Part shown: one piece after another, positions 8,062 to 13,891 of the stretch
How the letters are laid out: each line of letters starts with the position of its first letter
Position numbering within the stretch: the stretch's first letter is position 1
Assembly: GCA_946617545.1 (NCBI GenBank)
Contig: CAMOKK010000015.1
Coordinates: forward strand, 1 to 13,891
DNA from: an uncultured Bacteroidales bacterium
GTDB lineage: Bacteria; Bacteroidota; Bacteroidia; Bacteroidales; UBA932
Direction of reading: 5' to 3'
DNA: 13,891 bases
Notes under the pieces: model-generated
Database searches by the model: none
What the model was told of the DNA's origin: nothing
What the model saw: the letters and a program-made list of their open reading frames with translations, nothing else
Program-made: the position numbers and the translations under genes

Positions 8062-8777
8062 TACTTGATAACAGGGCCGCCCCAGGCGTCGTGCCGGGTA
8101 TTTTCTTCAATCTGGCCGATAATGCCGTCCTTGATATGGATAATCTTGTCTGTCTCGTTGGCCACGCCGCTCTCGTGCGTGACCACGATGATGGTGATGC
8201 CCTCCTCCTGGTTCAGACGCTTGAGAAGCTGCATCACCTCCACGCTGGTCTTGGAGTCCAGGGCGCCGGTGGGTTCATCGGCCAGAATAATCTGCGGATG
8301 GGTGATGAGGGCGCGGGCTATGGCCACACGCTGTTTCTGGCCGCCGGACATCTCGTTGGGGAAGTGGCTGGCCCAGGGGGTGAGACCCAGCTTTTCCAGA
8401 TACTCCATGGCCAGCTCCTGGCGCTTTTTCCGGGGGACGCCCTGGTAATAGAGCGGCAGCTCCACGTTCTCCAGCGCCGTCTTGAAGCCAATCAGGTTGA
8501 AGCTCTGGAAGATGAAGCCTATCATGCGGTTGCGGTAGTCGGCCGATTGCTTCTCCGTGAGGTTCTTGATGAGCTTGCCGTCCAAGGTGTAGGTGCCGGT
8601 GTCGTAGTTGTCCAGGATGCCCAGGATGTTGAGGAGGGTGGATTTTCCGGAGCCCGAGGCACCCATGATGGACACGAATTCTCCCCGCTCAATTTGCAGG
8701 TTGATGCCTTTGAGCACGTGCAGGGGCTGCCCGTTGTTATAGGTCTTATTGATGTCTGTGAGCTCGATGAGGGCCAT
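8061..8777 (-). CDS. ABC exporter ATPase (MacB/LolD type)
   Basis: Cytoplasmic nucleotide-binding subunit powering the exporter. All motifs are intact in 238 residues: Walker A GASGSGKST (39-47), Q-loop Gln91 in FQSFNL, signature MSGGQ (143-147), Walker B IILADE (163-168) with catalytic Glu168, D-loop GALD and switch His201 in VVTHE. This places it in the MacB/LolD/FtsE branch of free-standing ATPases. I start at ATG 8777 (MALIELTDINKTY), the family norm. The frame is open to a TTG at 8810, but that codon is part of the -7 promoter element. It is the first gene of the five-gene operon, with a strong promoter 30 nt upstream. The C-terminal tail past 220 (ENTRHDAWGGPVIK) is a short extension of unknown role. 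Confidence 0.95.
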   Translation of the reverse strand: MALIELTDINKTYNNGQPLHVLKGINLQIERGEFVSIMGASGSGKSTLLNILGILDNYDTGTYTLDGKLIKNLTEKQSADYRNRMIGFIFQSFNLIGFKTALENVELPLYYQGVPRKKRQELAMEYLEKLGLTPWASHFPNEMSGGQKQRVAIARALITHPQIILADEPTGALDSKTSVEVMQLLKRLNQEEGITIIVVTHESGVANETDKIIHIKDGIIGQIEENTRHDAWGGPVIK

Positions 8778-8807
8778 TTCGTACTGTATTAGTATCCTAT
8801 TACACTG

Positions 8808-8839
8808 CAAATATAAGGCGGATTTTTCAATCCGCCAAA
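8808..8839 (-). promoter_or_regulatory. Promoter of the ABC exporter operon
   Basis: On the minus strand TTTG (8839-8836) is separated by exactly 20 bp from TATATTTG (8815-8808), matching the Bacteroidota -33/-7 pattern fully. The ATG of the ATPase lies 30 nt beyond the -7 element, giving a leader of about 24 nt. Unusually, a perfect inverted repeat (8817-8836) fills the spacer and includes the last base of the TTTG. Confidence 0.7.
8817..8836 (-). terminator. Perfect 8-bp hairpin, likely terminator of the MFS operon and possible operator
   Basis: GGCGGATT and AATCCGCC form an uninterrupted 8-bp stem around a 4-nt loop; on the minus strand the loop reads GAAA, a stable GNRA tetraloop. It stands 30 nt past the stop of the second MFS gene and is followed on that strand by TTATATTTG, a fair U-rich tail, so intrinsic termination of the MFS transcript is the simplest reading. 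The same bases are the spacer of the exporter promoter, so a role as a regulator binding site is an alternative. Confidence 0.55.
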
Positions 8840-8866
8840 TAATTATGCAAAAAATTTGCCGATATG

Positions 8867-10228
8867 TTAATTATTTGCCCGGTCCAGGCCCAGTTCGGGA
8901 TGCCGGACGGCATTGGCACGGAAGAGGAAAGCCACCACCACCGCCAGCACACAAAGAGACGTGAACATGATTTCCACATGCACGGGCCCTTCCGCTCCGG
9001 TTCCCAGCACCACGCCGGAAATCCATTTGAAGGTAAGGAGACCCAGGTTCTGCACCCAGTTCACCAGGGCAAAAGTGGTTCCCAGCACTTTGTCCGGCAC
9101 AATCTTGGGCACAGACGGCCACAGGGCCGCCGGCACCAAGGAGTAACCGAAGCCCAGGAACACCATGGCCAGATACCCCCAGAACGGCACGCCCGCCGGA
9201 GCAAAGGCCAGCAGGGCATGGGCAATCAGGGCCAGGAAGGCGCCCGCAATCATCCAGCGGGTTCCGTGGCCCACTTTATCCACCAGGATGCCGAACAGCG
9301 GGGCGAAGATGACGGTGGAGAAGGGCAGCATGGAAATCATCCAGCCGGCCGCTTGGGCGGGGATGTCAAAGCGGGGGATGAGGATGGCTCCGGCAAACTT
9401 CTTGAAGGCAATCACGCTGCTGTAGAACAGTACGCACAGCAGGGCCAGCAGCCAGAAGTTCCGGTTGCCCAGCACCTTCAGCACATCGGAAAAGCGGAAG
9501 GTTTCGTCCGGTGCTCCGGCCGGCTCGGAGGCGCTGTCCGGAGTCTTGCTTTTCAGGGCGTCCTGTTCTTCCCGGATTTTTTTACCGGCCGATGCATCCA
9601 AGGCCACGAAGACGGCCCAGAGAATGAGCCCCAGGGCCATCAGCCCCATGCCCACCACGGCGGGCTTGGCCGTTTCGGCCAGGGTATAGACGTGATCGGC
9701 CTGCTGCTGCACCAGCTTGGGAGAGAGCACCAGGGCGAAGGCTGTACCCAAACGGGCGATGGCCAGCTGGATGCCCATGGCAAAAGCCATCGGCCCGCCT
9801 TTGAACCAGCGGGCGATGCTTCGCGTAACGGCTGTTCCGGCAATCTCACTGCCCAGGCCGAAAATCATCACGCCCACGTAGGCTACACTGAGGGAGGCGG
9901 AAGAGCCGCTCAGCAGGGCCCAGAGCACCAGTCCGGCACCTCCGGCCATCATGGCCACAAAGAGGGAGCCCGAGAAACGCACGCCCCACTTGTCCAAAAG
10001 GATGCCGCCCAGCACCAGGCCGCCGAACACGCACAGGACGCTGTAGCCGCTGGCATAGAGGCCGTATCCGGCCGAATCCCAGCCCAGTTGGGTCAGGGAA
10101 GGGTCTTCAAAGAGGTAGGAGATGCTGGAGAACATGTCGTCGAAGTAGTACGATGCGAACATCGGCACTACCAGACAGGCCAGTACCAGCCAGGAGGCGG
10201 CCCTGTAGAATTTCTGAGCGCCTGCCAT
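8867..10228 (-). CDS. MFS transporter (second of a coupled pair)
   Basis: Inner-membrane secondary transporter of the major facilitator superfamily, 453 residues, with about twelve predicted membrane segments in two six-helix halves. Motif A is visible in both halves: GGILLDKWGVRF (74-85) and FGILVDKVGHGTR (312-324). A charged cytoplasmic loop at about 212-250 joins the halves. Shared blocks with the upstream MFS protein include DSAGYG, WFKGGPMAFAMG (141-152) and SLVPAALWPSVPK (363-375), so the two arose by duplication. Its ATG shares one base with the upstream stop (TAATG), indicating translational coupling. A terminator-like hairpin follows the gene. The substrate is unknown: nearby genes give no clue, and general resemblance to organic-anion or peptide-type MFS groups is too loose for naming. 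Confidence 0.85.
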   Translation of the reverse strand: MAGAQKFYRAASWLVLACLVVPMFASYYFDDMFSSISYLFEDPSLTQLGWDSAGYGLYASGYSVLCVFGGLVLGGILLDKWGVRFSGSLFVAMMAGGAGLVLWALLSGSSASLSVAYVGVMIFGLGSEIAGTAVTRSIARWFKGGPMAFAMGIQLAIARLGTAFALVLSPKLVQQQADHVYTLAETAKPAVVGMGLMALGLILWAVFVALDASAGKKIREEQDALKSKTPDSASEPAGAPDETFRFSDVLKVLGNRNFWLLALLCVLFYSSVIAFKKFAGAILIPRFDIPAQAAGWMISMLPFSTVIFAPLFGILVDKVGHGTRWMIAGAFLALIAHALLAFAPAGVPFWGYLAMVFLGFGYSLVPAALWPSVPKIVPDKVLGTTFALVNWVQNLGLLTFKWISGVVLGTGAEGPVHVEIMFTSLCVLAVVVAFLFRANAVRHPELGLDRANN

Positions 10229-11850
10229 TACTCCTGGATGTTAGGAAGTTCCAGGCCCAGGCCCTTCTTGCGGTCAACGGCCTTGAGCACGAAGCCCAGC
10301 ACCAGGGCTGCCACGCCCAGGCAGGCGAGCATCACCAGGGGGGCGGTGTAATTGAAGGCGGTGGGGTCCGTCACGCCCGGGTTGGTCTTGTCCAGCACCT
10401 TGCCAATCAGGAGCGGGAACAGCCACAGGCCGATGTTCTGGATCCAGAAGATGAGGGCGTAGGCGCTGCCGATCACTTTGGCGTCTACCAGCTTGGGGAC
10501 GGACGGCCACAGGGCGGCAGGAACCAGGGAGAAGCTGGCGCCCAGCACCAGGATGGTCACATAGGCCACAATGACGCCGCCCAGGTCGTTGCCCTTGAAG
10601 GCGGGCAGCACGAAGGCGAAGGTGAGGTGGCAGGCAATGAGCAGGATGGCGCCCAGCACCAGCATGGAGGCACCCTTGCCCTTGTGGTCCAGGTAGTTGC
10701 CCAGGATGGGGGTGATAAGCACGGCCAGCAGCGGGAACACGGCGAAGATGGACTCGGCGCTCTGGCGCATGTAACCCATGTAGCAGTAAACCACCAGCAT
10801 GACCACGGCGATGCCCAGGAAGATGTACTGCTTCACCTTGTCTTTCTGGAAGTTGGAGATGAAGCCGGCGGCGGCCACCACCAGCATAATCACATACTGG
10901 ATGATGGTGACGCTGGAGGAGGCCCAGAAGGAATCGGCCTCGGGCGGGGTAAGGGTCAGGTTGCACTGCAGCATGTTCACCGCGTACTTCTGGAAGGGGA
11001 AGATGGCGCTGTAGTACAGCACGCACAGAAGGGCCACAATCCAGAAACCCCAGTCGGAAAGAATCCGGCCGATGTCGCTCACCTTGAAGGGGTCGTCTTT
11101 TTCTTCGGCCTCACCCGTCTGGCTGTCCAGTTTCTTGTCCATGAAGAAATAGACGATGCACATGATGAGGGCGATGCAAAGGAGCACCACGCCGAAGGCC
11201 ACGCTGCGGGATACGTCCACCTTGCCGCCCAGGCGGGCAAAGAAGGGGGAGAAAATCATGCAGGTGGCAACGCCCAGGCGGGCCAGGGCCATCTCGGAGC
11301 CCATGGCCAGGGCCATCTCGCGGCCCTTGAACCACTTCACGATACCGCGGCTCACCGTAATGCCCGCCATCTCGCAGCCGCAGCCGAAAATCATGAAGCC
11401 GCAGGCCGCCAGTTTGGCCGATGCCGGCATGCCCCGGTAGAAGGGAGACACGCCCAGCTCGTCAAAGACGGGGATGTAGTTAAGGTTATTGTTGAACCAA
11501 GTCTCCAGGCTTGAGCCCATGAAGGACTCGCTCACCGCATACCATTTGATGATGGCGCCCACCAGCATCACGGCGGCCGACAGCACGGCGGTAAAGCGCA
11601 CCCCCATCTTGTCCAGGATAATGCCCGCAAAGATGAGGAAGAAGACAAATACATTGAGGAAAACTTCGGAGCCCTGCATGGTTCCGAATGCGGTGGAATC
11701 CCAGCCGCGGGTTTCCTGCATCAGGTCCTTGATGGGGGAGAGGATGTCCATGAAAATGTAGGCACAGAACATCGCAAGGGCCAGGAGCAGCAGAGCCAGC
11801 CAGCGCATGGCGGCCGAATCTCTGAGTGTCTTTTGGGTTGTAGTACTCAT
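10228..11850 (-). CDS. MFS transporter with additional membrane hairpin (first of a coupled pair)
   Basis: Major facilitator superfamily transporter, 540 residues, 87 longer than its tandem paralogue. Motif A is present in the first half (AGIILDKMGVRF, 75-86) and degenerate in the second (LGNYLDHKGKG, 383-393). Shared blocks are WFKGREMALAMGSEMALARLG (173-193) and SLVPAALWPSVPK (441-453). Relative to the paralogue it has two insertions: a polar loop at about 106-146 between TM3 and TM4, and about 50 residues (314-363) holding two extra hydrophobic segments between canonical TM7 and TM8, which would make 14 helices. I start at ATG 11850 (MSTTTQKTLRD) rather than 11871, which falls within the promoter region. 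A candidate promoter lies at 11876-11906. Substrate unknown. Confidence 0.85.
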   Translation of the reverse strand: MSTTTQKTLRDSAAMRWLALLLLALAMFCAYIFMDILSPIKDLMQETRGWDSTAFGTMQGSEVFLNVFVFFLIFAGIILDKMGVRFTAVLSAAVMLVGAIIKWYAVSESFMGSSLETWFNNNLNYIPVFDELGVSPFYRGMPASAKLAACGFMIFGCGCEMAGITVSRGIVKWFKGREMALAMGSEMALARLGVATCMIFSPFFARLGGKVDVSRSVAFGVVLLCIALIMCIVYFFMDKKLDSQTGEAEEKDDPFKVSDIGRILSDWGFWIVALLCVLYYSAIFPFQKYAVNMLQCNLTLTPPEADSFWASSSVTIIQYVIMLVVAAAGFISNFQKDKVKQYIFLGIAVVMLVVYCYMGYMRQSAESIFAVFPLLAVLITPILGNYLDHKGKGASMLVLGAILLIACHLTFAFVLPAFKGNDLGGVIVAYVTILVLGASFSLVPAALWPSVPKLVDAKVIGSAYALIFWIQNIGLWLFPLLIGKVLDKTNPGVTDPTAFNYTAPLVMLACLGVAALVLGFVLKAVDRKKGLGLELPNIQE

Positions 11851-11875
11851 ATTTCTTAATACACTGTTCAAACTG

Positions 11876-11906
11876 CGAAATTAATTAAAATATTTTAAAA
11901 CATCAA
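11876..11906 (-). promoter_or_regulatory. Candidate promoter of the MFS pair
   Basis: On the minus strand TTG (11906-11904) is followed after 20 bp by TAATTTCG (11883-11876), which differs from TAnnTTTG at one fixed base. It lies 25 nt before the ATG at 11850, the same spacing as the rdgB promoter. The spacer contains a 14-bp AT-only palindrome (11885-11898). The one mismatch suggests a weaker or regulated promoter. Confidence 0.45.
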
Positions 11907-11908
11907 CC

Positions 11909-11941
11909 TTGACGGCTTTCCGTTAAAAATGCTTACCTTTG
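11909..11941 (+). promoter_or_regulatory. Promoter of dxs
   Basis: TTG (11909-11911), a 22-bp spacer and TACCTTTG (11934-11941) fit the Bacteroidota promoter pattern. The dxs ATG begins only 7 nt after the last G, so the predicted transcription start practically coincides with the start codon. The -33 element sits 2 bp from the opposite-strand -33 element of the MFS promoter. Confidence 0.65.
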
Positions 11942-11947
11942 TACACT

Positions 11948-13825
11948 ATGTACGAATTGCTGGAAAGAGTTAACTCTCCGGAAGATATCAAGGGTCTTAC
12001 AATGGAACAGCTGAGACAGCTGTGCGGGGAGATCCGGAAATATATGGTGGAGTGCTGTGCCGTGAATCCCGGCCACCTGGGCAGCAGCCTGGGTGCCGTG
12101 GAGCTTATCGTGGCCTTACATTATATATATAATACGCCGCAGGACAAACTGGTGTTCGACGTGGGGCACCAGGCCTACGCCCACAAGATTCTGACGGGCC
12201 GGCGGGAGGCTTTCCGGAAAAACCGCACCCTGGATGGCATCAGCGGTTTCCCCAAGCGGGAAGAGAGCCCCTATGACGCCTTCGGGGCCGGCCATTCCTC
12301 CACGTCCATATCGGCCGCCCTGGGCTTTGCGGAAGCGGCCCGCCTGCAGGGAACGGGGGAGCGTAGCGTAGCCATCATCGGAGACGGCGCCCTTACCGGC
12401 GGCCTGGCCTGGGAGGGCCTCAACAATGCCGGTTCTTCCAAGGCCGATATCCTGGTAATCCTGAACGACAACAACATCTCCATAGACCAGAACAAGGGAG
12501 GCGTACACGAGTATCTGCTGCACCTGACCACCCATCCCATCTACAACCGCGTCAAGAACAAGGTGTGGAACTCCATGGGAGAGGGGGCGGCCCGCGACTG
12601 GGTCCAGAAAAGGGTGATAGACACCAAGTCCAACCTGGTGCGCTCAAGCGGCGGCGCCCTCTTCGAGAGCCTGGGCTTCCGCTACTTCGGCCCCATCGAC
12701 GGAAACGACATCGAGCAGCTGGCCTATACCCTGGACCGCCTGCGTAACCTGCATGGCCCCCGCCTGCTGCATATCCATACGCGCAAGGGCGCGGGTTACG
12801 CCCCGGCCGAGGCCGATCCTACCGTCTGGCATGCTCCGGGCCGCTTTGACGCCGCCACGGGCGAGCGCGTGAAAACGGTGTATCCGGCCGACCGCTACCA
12901 GGACGTGTTCGGAAAGGTGCTGGTAGAACTGGCCCGGATGGATTCCAAGGTGGTGGGCATCACGCCCGCCATGGCCTCCGGCTGCGGAATGACGCTGCTG
13001 GAGAAAGCCTGCCCGGAGCGTTTCTTCGACGTGGGCATAGAGGAGGAACATGCCGTCACTTTCTCTGCCGGCCTGGCCGCCGGAGGGATGAAACCCTTCT
13101 GCAACATCTACTCTTCCTTCTCCCAGCGGGCCTATGACAATATCATCCACGATGTGGCCCTGCAGGGCCTGCCGGTGGTCTTCTGTTTTGACCGGGCCGG
13201 ACTGGTGGGGGAGGACGGTCCCACGCACCACGGCTGCTTCGACCTGGCCTCTTACCGCTGCATCCCGGGCATCACGATAGCCGCGCCCCGCAACGAGACG
13301 GAGCTTAAACGGCTCATGTATACGGGCTTGTCCCTCACCGGCGGCCCCCTGATTATCCGCTATCCCCGCGGGATAGGGGAGGGTGAACCCTGGCAGGAAG
13401 CACCGTATGAGGAACTTCCCGTCGGCAAGGGAGAAAGGCTTGTGGAAGGAAAGCGGGTGGCGGTGCTGGGCATCGGCCCGGTGGTGAACCGTGCCGCAGA
13501 GGCCGCCGCGCGTCACAAGATAGATTACGGCGTGGCGCCTGCGGTGTATGACATGCGTTTCCTCAAGCCGCTGGACCCCGAGATTATGGAGGAGGCCGGA
13601 AAGTTTGACGCCATCATCACCGCAGAGGACGGATGCCTCAAGGGCGGCCTGTACGGTGCTGTCAGTGAATATTTTGCCGGTCGGGAGGATGCGCCCCTCA
13701 TCAAGGGCGTGGGTATCCCGGACCGTTTTATTCCCCAGGACAGCCAGAAAGCGCAAAGGGCATCCTGCGGCATGGACGAGGCCTCTTTGTACGACCTTAT
13801 CCTGGAGATGATGAAAAATCTTTGA
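11948..13825 (+). CDS. dxs: 1-deoxy-D-xylulose-5-phosphate synthase
   Basis: First enzyme of the MEP pathway: condenses pyruvate with glyceraldehyde 3-phosphate to DXP, feeding isoprenoids (quinones, undecaprenyl carrier) and thiamine and pyridoxal precursors. Cytoplasmic homodimer using thiamine diphosphate and magnesium. The 625 residues are full length. Seen motifs: GHLGSSLGAVEL (42-53), DVGHQAYAHKILTGRR (71-86), the ThDP motif GDGALTGG...NN (145-175), FDVGIEEEHAVTF (360-372) with catalytic Glu366, DRAGLVGEDGPTHHGCFDL (415-433), and GIPDRFIPQDSQK (589-601). The order of pyrimidine-binding and C-terminal domains is normal. ATG 11948 is chosen because the N terminus (SPEDIKGLTMEQLRQLCGEIR) is conserved in the family; a TTG at 11939 lies inside the promoter. 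The residues next to the catalytic Glu differ from the usual GIAE-(Q/G)-H. Confidence 0.97.
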   Translation: MYELLERVNSPEDIKGLTMEQLRQLCGEIRKYMVECCAVNPGHLGSSLGAVELIVALHYIYNTPQDKLVFDVGHQAYAHKILTGRREAFRKNRTLDGISGFPKREESPYDAFGAGHSSTSISAALGFAEAARLQGTGERSVAIIGDGALTGGLAWEGLNNAGSSKADILVILNDNNISIDQNKGGVHEYLLHLTTHPIYNRVKNKVWNSMGEGAARDWVQKRVIDTKSNLVRSSGGALFESLGFRYFGPIDGNDIEQLAYTLDRLRNLHGPRLLHIHTRKGAGYAPAEADPTVWHAPGRFDAATGERVKTVYPADRYQDVFGKVLVELARMDSKVVGITPAMASGCGMTLLEKACPERFFDVGIEEEHAVTFSAGLAAGGMKPFCNIYSSFSQRAYDNIIHDVALQGLPVVFCFDRAGLVGEDGPTHHGCFDLASYRCIPGITIAAPRNETELKRLMYTGLSLTGGPLIIRYPRGIGEGEPWQEAPYEELPVGKGERLVEGKRVAVLGIGPVVNRAAEAAARHKIDYGVAPAVYDMRFLKPLDPEIMEEAGKFDAIITAEDGCLKGGLYGAVSEYFAGREDAPLIKGVGIPDRFIPQDSQKAQRASCGMDEASLYDLILEMMKNL

Positions 13826-13830
13826 AAATT

Positions 13831-13862
13831 TTTGGAGGATTCAAAAAAAGTATCTACCTTTG
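13831..13862 (+). promoter_or_regulatory. Rightward promoter for a gene beyond the window
   Basis: TTTG (13831-13834), exactly 20 bp, then TACCTTTG (13855-13862) is a complete consensus match, starting 6 bp after the dxs stop. The next gene to the right therefore has its own transcript. I see no GC-rich terminator after dxs, so read-through from dxs is also possible. Confidence 0.7.
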
Positions 13863-13865
13863 CAG

Positions 13866-13884
13866 TCCTTTCAGCGATGAAGGA
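13866..13884 (+). other. Small hairpin at the 5' end of the outgoing transcript
   Basis: TCCTT-T-CA pairs with TGAAGGA around a GCGA loop (GNRA type), leaving one bulged T. It would lie within the first bases of the RNA made from the 13831-13862 promoter. The window ends 7 bp later, so whether this begins a structured leader, an RNA gene or nothing cannot be decided. Confidence 0.3.
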
Positions 13885-13891
13885 TTCGTGA

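Noticed and set aside
6973..8448. 491-codon open frame on the plus strand, antisense to the first permease and the ATPase
   Set aside because: Low-complexity His/Ala/Gly-rich translation opposite two intact ABC genes; a codon-bias shadow.
8778..8810. TTG start for the ABC ATPase at 8810
   Set aside because: The TTG is the end of the TATATTTG promoter element, so the transcript would not contain it; the ATG at 8777 matches the family start.
8864..11514. Two long open frames on the plus strand (8864-10351 and 10153-11514) opposite the MFS pair
   Set aside because: Gly/His/Gln-rich translations without motifs or hydrophobic cores, while the minus strand encodes clear MFS proteins.
11912..11923. 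Small inverted repeat ACGG-CTTT-CCGT in the dxs promoter spacer
   Set aside because: A 4-bp stem is too short to separate from chance.
12644..13756. 370-codon minus-strand frame opposite dxs
   Set aside because: Antisense shadow of a full-length, conserved enzyme.
13877..13891. Four-codon open frame (ATG to TGA) at the right edge, possible leader peptide
   Set aside because: Too short to distinguish from chance and cut off from context; it also overlaps the hairpin stem.
1..13891. Defence system, prophage, insertion sequence, CRISPR array, toxin-antitoxin pair or biosynthetic cluster
   Set aside because: All coding space is taken by housekeeping and transport genes; I found no transposase, integrase, nuclease or repeat array, and base composition looks even across the window.

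Overview
The window looks like chromosomal DNA of a GC-rich member of the Bacteroidales. The evidence is the set of promoters of the Bacteroidota type (TTTG or TTG, about 20 bp, then TAnnTTTG) in the intergenic gaps, the lack of Shine-Dalgarno sequences before most starts, and the protein families present. Rikenellaceae/Alistipes-like or uncultured gut or rumen Bacteroidales would fit, but I cannot place the genus from sequence alone. Coding density is very high: no gap exceeds about 100 bp. I see no tRNA or rRNA gene, insertion sequence, phage gene or CRISPR array.

Layout. Positions 1-1360 hold a leftward two-gene unit, rdgB (nucleotide pool sanitation) then recO (recombinational repair), with an outward leftward promoter behind recO. 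Divergent from rdgB is a rightward exported S41 protease (1455-3077). It converges at 3078-3121 on the end of a leftward five-gene operon (8777 to 3122): ATPase, MacB-type permease, second MacB-type permease, membrane-fusion adaptor, TolC-type outer-membrane channel. Together these would form a complete tripartite ABC exporter spanning both membranes. Upstream of it, also leftward, are two translationally coupled paralogous MFS transporters (11850 to 8867). Divergent from these is dxs (11948-13825), the first enzyme of the MEP isoprenoid pathway. A strong-looking promoter at 13831-13862 points out of the right edge.

How the genes work together. The five exporter genes are one functional unit, with overlaps or gaps of 15 bp or less. 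The two MFS genes overlap by one base and are probably made together. rdgB and recO share a transcript and a broad genome-maintenance theme. The protease and dxs are single housekeeping genes.

Novelty. The gene content is ordinary for the phylum and I found no convincing undescribed system. The points worth a second look are: a perfect hairpin that fills the -33/-7 spacer of the exporter promoter and may also terminate the MFS operon; an apparent extra two-helix insertion in the first MFS protein but not in its partner; an almost leaderless dxs start; and divergent promoters that overlap or abut.
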